Source: Bacillota bacterium (GTDB taxonomy: Bacteria > Bacillota > Clostridia > Lachnospirales > Lachnospiraceae). From it: a DNA stretch of 5,625 nucleotides. Below the pieces are notes generated by a model that was given only the letters and a program-made list of their open reading frames with translations, was not told the DNA's origin and did no database searches. Position numbers and translations under genes: made by a program. The stretch spans positions 1 to 5,625 of the forward strand of contig JAEZXP010000179.1 in NCBI GenBank assembly GCA_023419655.1, written 5' to 3'. Of the stretch, positions 4,840 through 5,625 are shown piece by piece. Position 1 is the first letter of the stretch; every line of letters begins with the position of its first letter.

Positions 4840-5625
4840 ATGTCAACAATAAAAAAAATATTACTGTTTCTATGCATAATAACACTCGTAACCTTTGCAG
4901 GAATATATATATATTCATCCGGCCGTACATATCTCAATGACGAAGAATTAACAGGAAATACAACGGGCAATATTTATAACGGCGGTCTTTTCTGTGAAAA
5001 AGACGGCAGAATATATTTTAGCAACGACAATGATGGCGGAAGCCTGTATGTAATGAATTCCGATACTACCAATATTAAGAAGCTCCATTCTGATAAAGCC
5101 GCTTATATCAATGCCGATGAAAACTATGTCTATTATCTTCGTGCCAATAATACGAGAGAGAACAACTCCGGCAGCGTTTTTACGTTTAATAACACCGGAA
5201 TATACCGGATTAATCAAAACGGAAAAGGCATAAAGCTTATCAGCAGCAATCCCGGAGCCTATGTTACAGTAAAGGGTAACTATGTTTATTACCAGAATTA
5301 TAATGTTAAAGAAGGACTGTTTTTATATCGCAACAAGACCGATGCTTCTCTGGAAAGGCTCTTGCTTAAGGAAGCCGTCATACCGTCCGTCATTAACAAT
5401 AACAAGCTGTACTTTGTCGGTGTCAATGAGAACCATAATATAAATACGCTTGATTTGTTAAGCTTTACAACCCGGACCAATATAGAAGGTAATTTCGGAT
5501 TCCCCATCTTTTTCGGAGAATATATTTATTATATGGACCAATCCAACAATTATTCGATTAACAGAATGCGGCTGGACGGCTCCGAGCGTACGGTGATTGT
5601 AGATGAGCGCTGCTCTGCCTATAAT
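4840..5625 (+). CDS. DUF5050-like secreted/membrane-anchored beta-propeller protein, 3' end cut by the window edge
   Basis: An ATG at 4840-4842, preceded by GGGGGTG at suitable spacing, opens a frame of 262 codons that runs off the window. Residues 4-25 are a Lys-Lys start followed by a hydrophobic helix, i.e. an uncleaved anchor or signal peptide, placing the rest outside the membrane. The exported part is built from repeated strands of the form YVYYxx / LYRxxxxG: DGRIYFSND (55-63), ENYVYYLRA (94-102), GNYVYYQNY (146-154), NKLYFVGV (188-195) and GEYIYYMDQ (226-234), each followed by a strand such as GIYRINQNGKG or INRMRLDGSER. This periodicity is characteristic of DUF5050/TolB-like six-bladed propellers common in Clostridia. 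The exact role and ligand are unknown. No lipobox is seen near the hydrophobic segment (Cys12 is inside it). It is divergent from pheA. Confidence 0.8.
   Translation, partial: MSTIKKILLFLCIITLVTFAGIYIYSSGRTYLNDEELTGNTTGNIYNGGLFCEKDGRIYFSNDNDGGSLYVMNSDTTNIKKLHSDKAAYINADENYVYYLRANNTRENNSGSVFTFNNTGIYRINQNGKGIKLISSNPGAYVTVKGNYVYYQNYNVKEGLFLYRNKTDASLERLLLKEAVIPSVINNNKLYFVGVNENHNINTLDLLSFTTRTNIEGNFGFPIFFGEYIYYMDQSNNYSINRMRLDGSERTVIVDERCSAYN

Noticed and set aside
4948..5507. Minus-strand open frames opposite the DUF5050-like gene
   Set aside because: The plus-strand frame has a promoter, a ribosome binding site, a signal anchor and periodic propeller strands. The antisense frames have none of these.

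Overview
The window looks like chromosomal DNA from a low-GC Firmicute, most likely a Clostridia/Lachnospiraceae-type organism. This is inferred from the AT-rich base composition, strong AGGAGG-type ribosome binding sites, a pheA with chorismate mutase fused in front of prephenate dehydratase, a membrane-anchored HtrA with a long Asn-rich cytoplasmic tail, and a DUF5050-like propeller protein. No species can be named from the sequence alone.

Layout from left to right. Positions 1 to about 1170 hold an IS3-family insertion sequence on the minus strand. It has orfA, a -1 frameshift zone and a DDE transposase orfB that is open to the window edge; the far end of the element is outside the window. 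Immediately upstream of the IS lies a 79-codon open stretch (1158-1394) that looks like a gene fragment cut by the insertion. About 400 bp of non-coding or decayed DNA follow. A strong intrinsic terminator (1783-1825) then closes the minus-strand unit that carries htrA (1834-3300) and, 105 bp upstream of it, pheA (3406-4542). The pheA-htrA gap carries a perfect 14-bp inverted repeat whose htrA-proximal arm abuts and slightly overlaps the htrA Shine-Dalgarno sequence. Between pheA and a divergent plus-strand gene is a 297-bp AT-rich region with about six imperfect copies of a 20-bp tandem repeat, followed by a good promoter for the divergent gene. That gene (4840 to the window end) encodes a secreted or membrane-anchored DUF5050-like beta-propeller protein and is cut by the window edge.

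How the genes relate: pheA makes phenylpyruvate from chorismate for phenylalanine synthesis. htrA provides extracytoplasmic protein quality control. They may share a transcript because no terminator separates them, but they have no obvious functional link. The DUF5050-like gene is divergently transcribed. The IS is a recent-looking, probably active insertion downstream of htrA, insulated from it by the terminator.

I did not find a convincing new multi-gene system. The most worthwhile non-coding signals are the 20-bp tandem repeat array, the inverted repeat around the htrA leader, and the gene remnant truncated by the IS.
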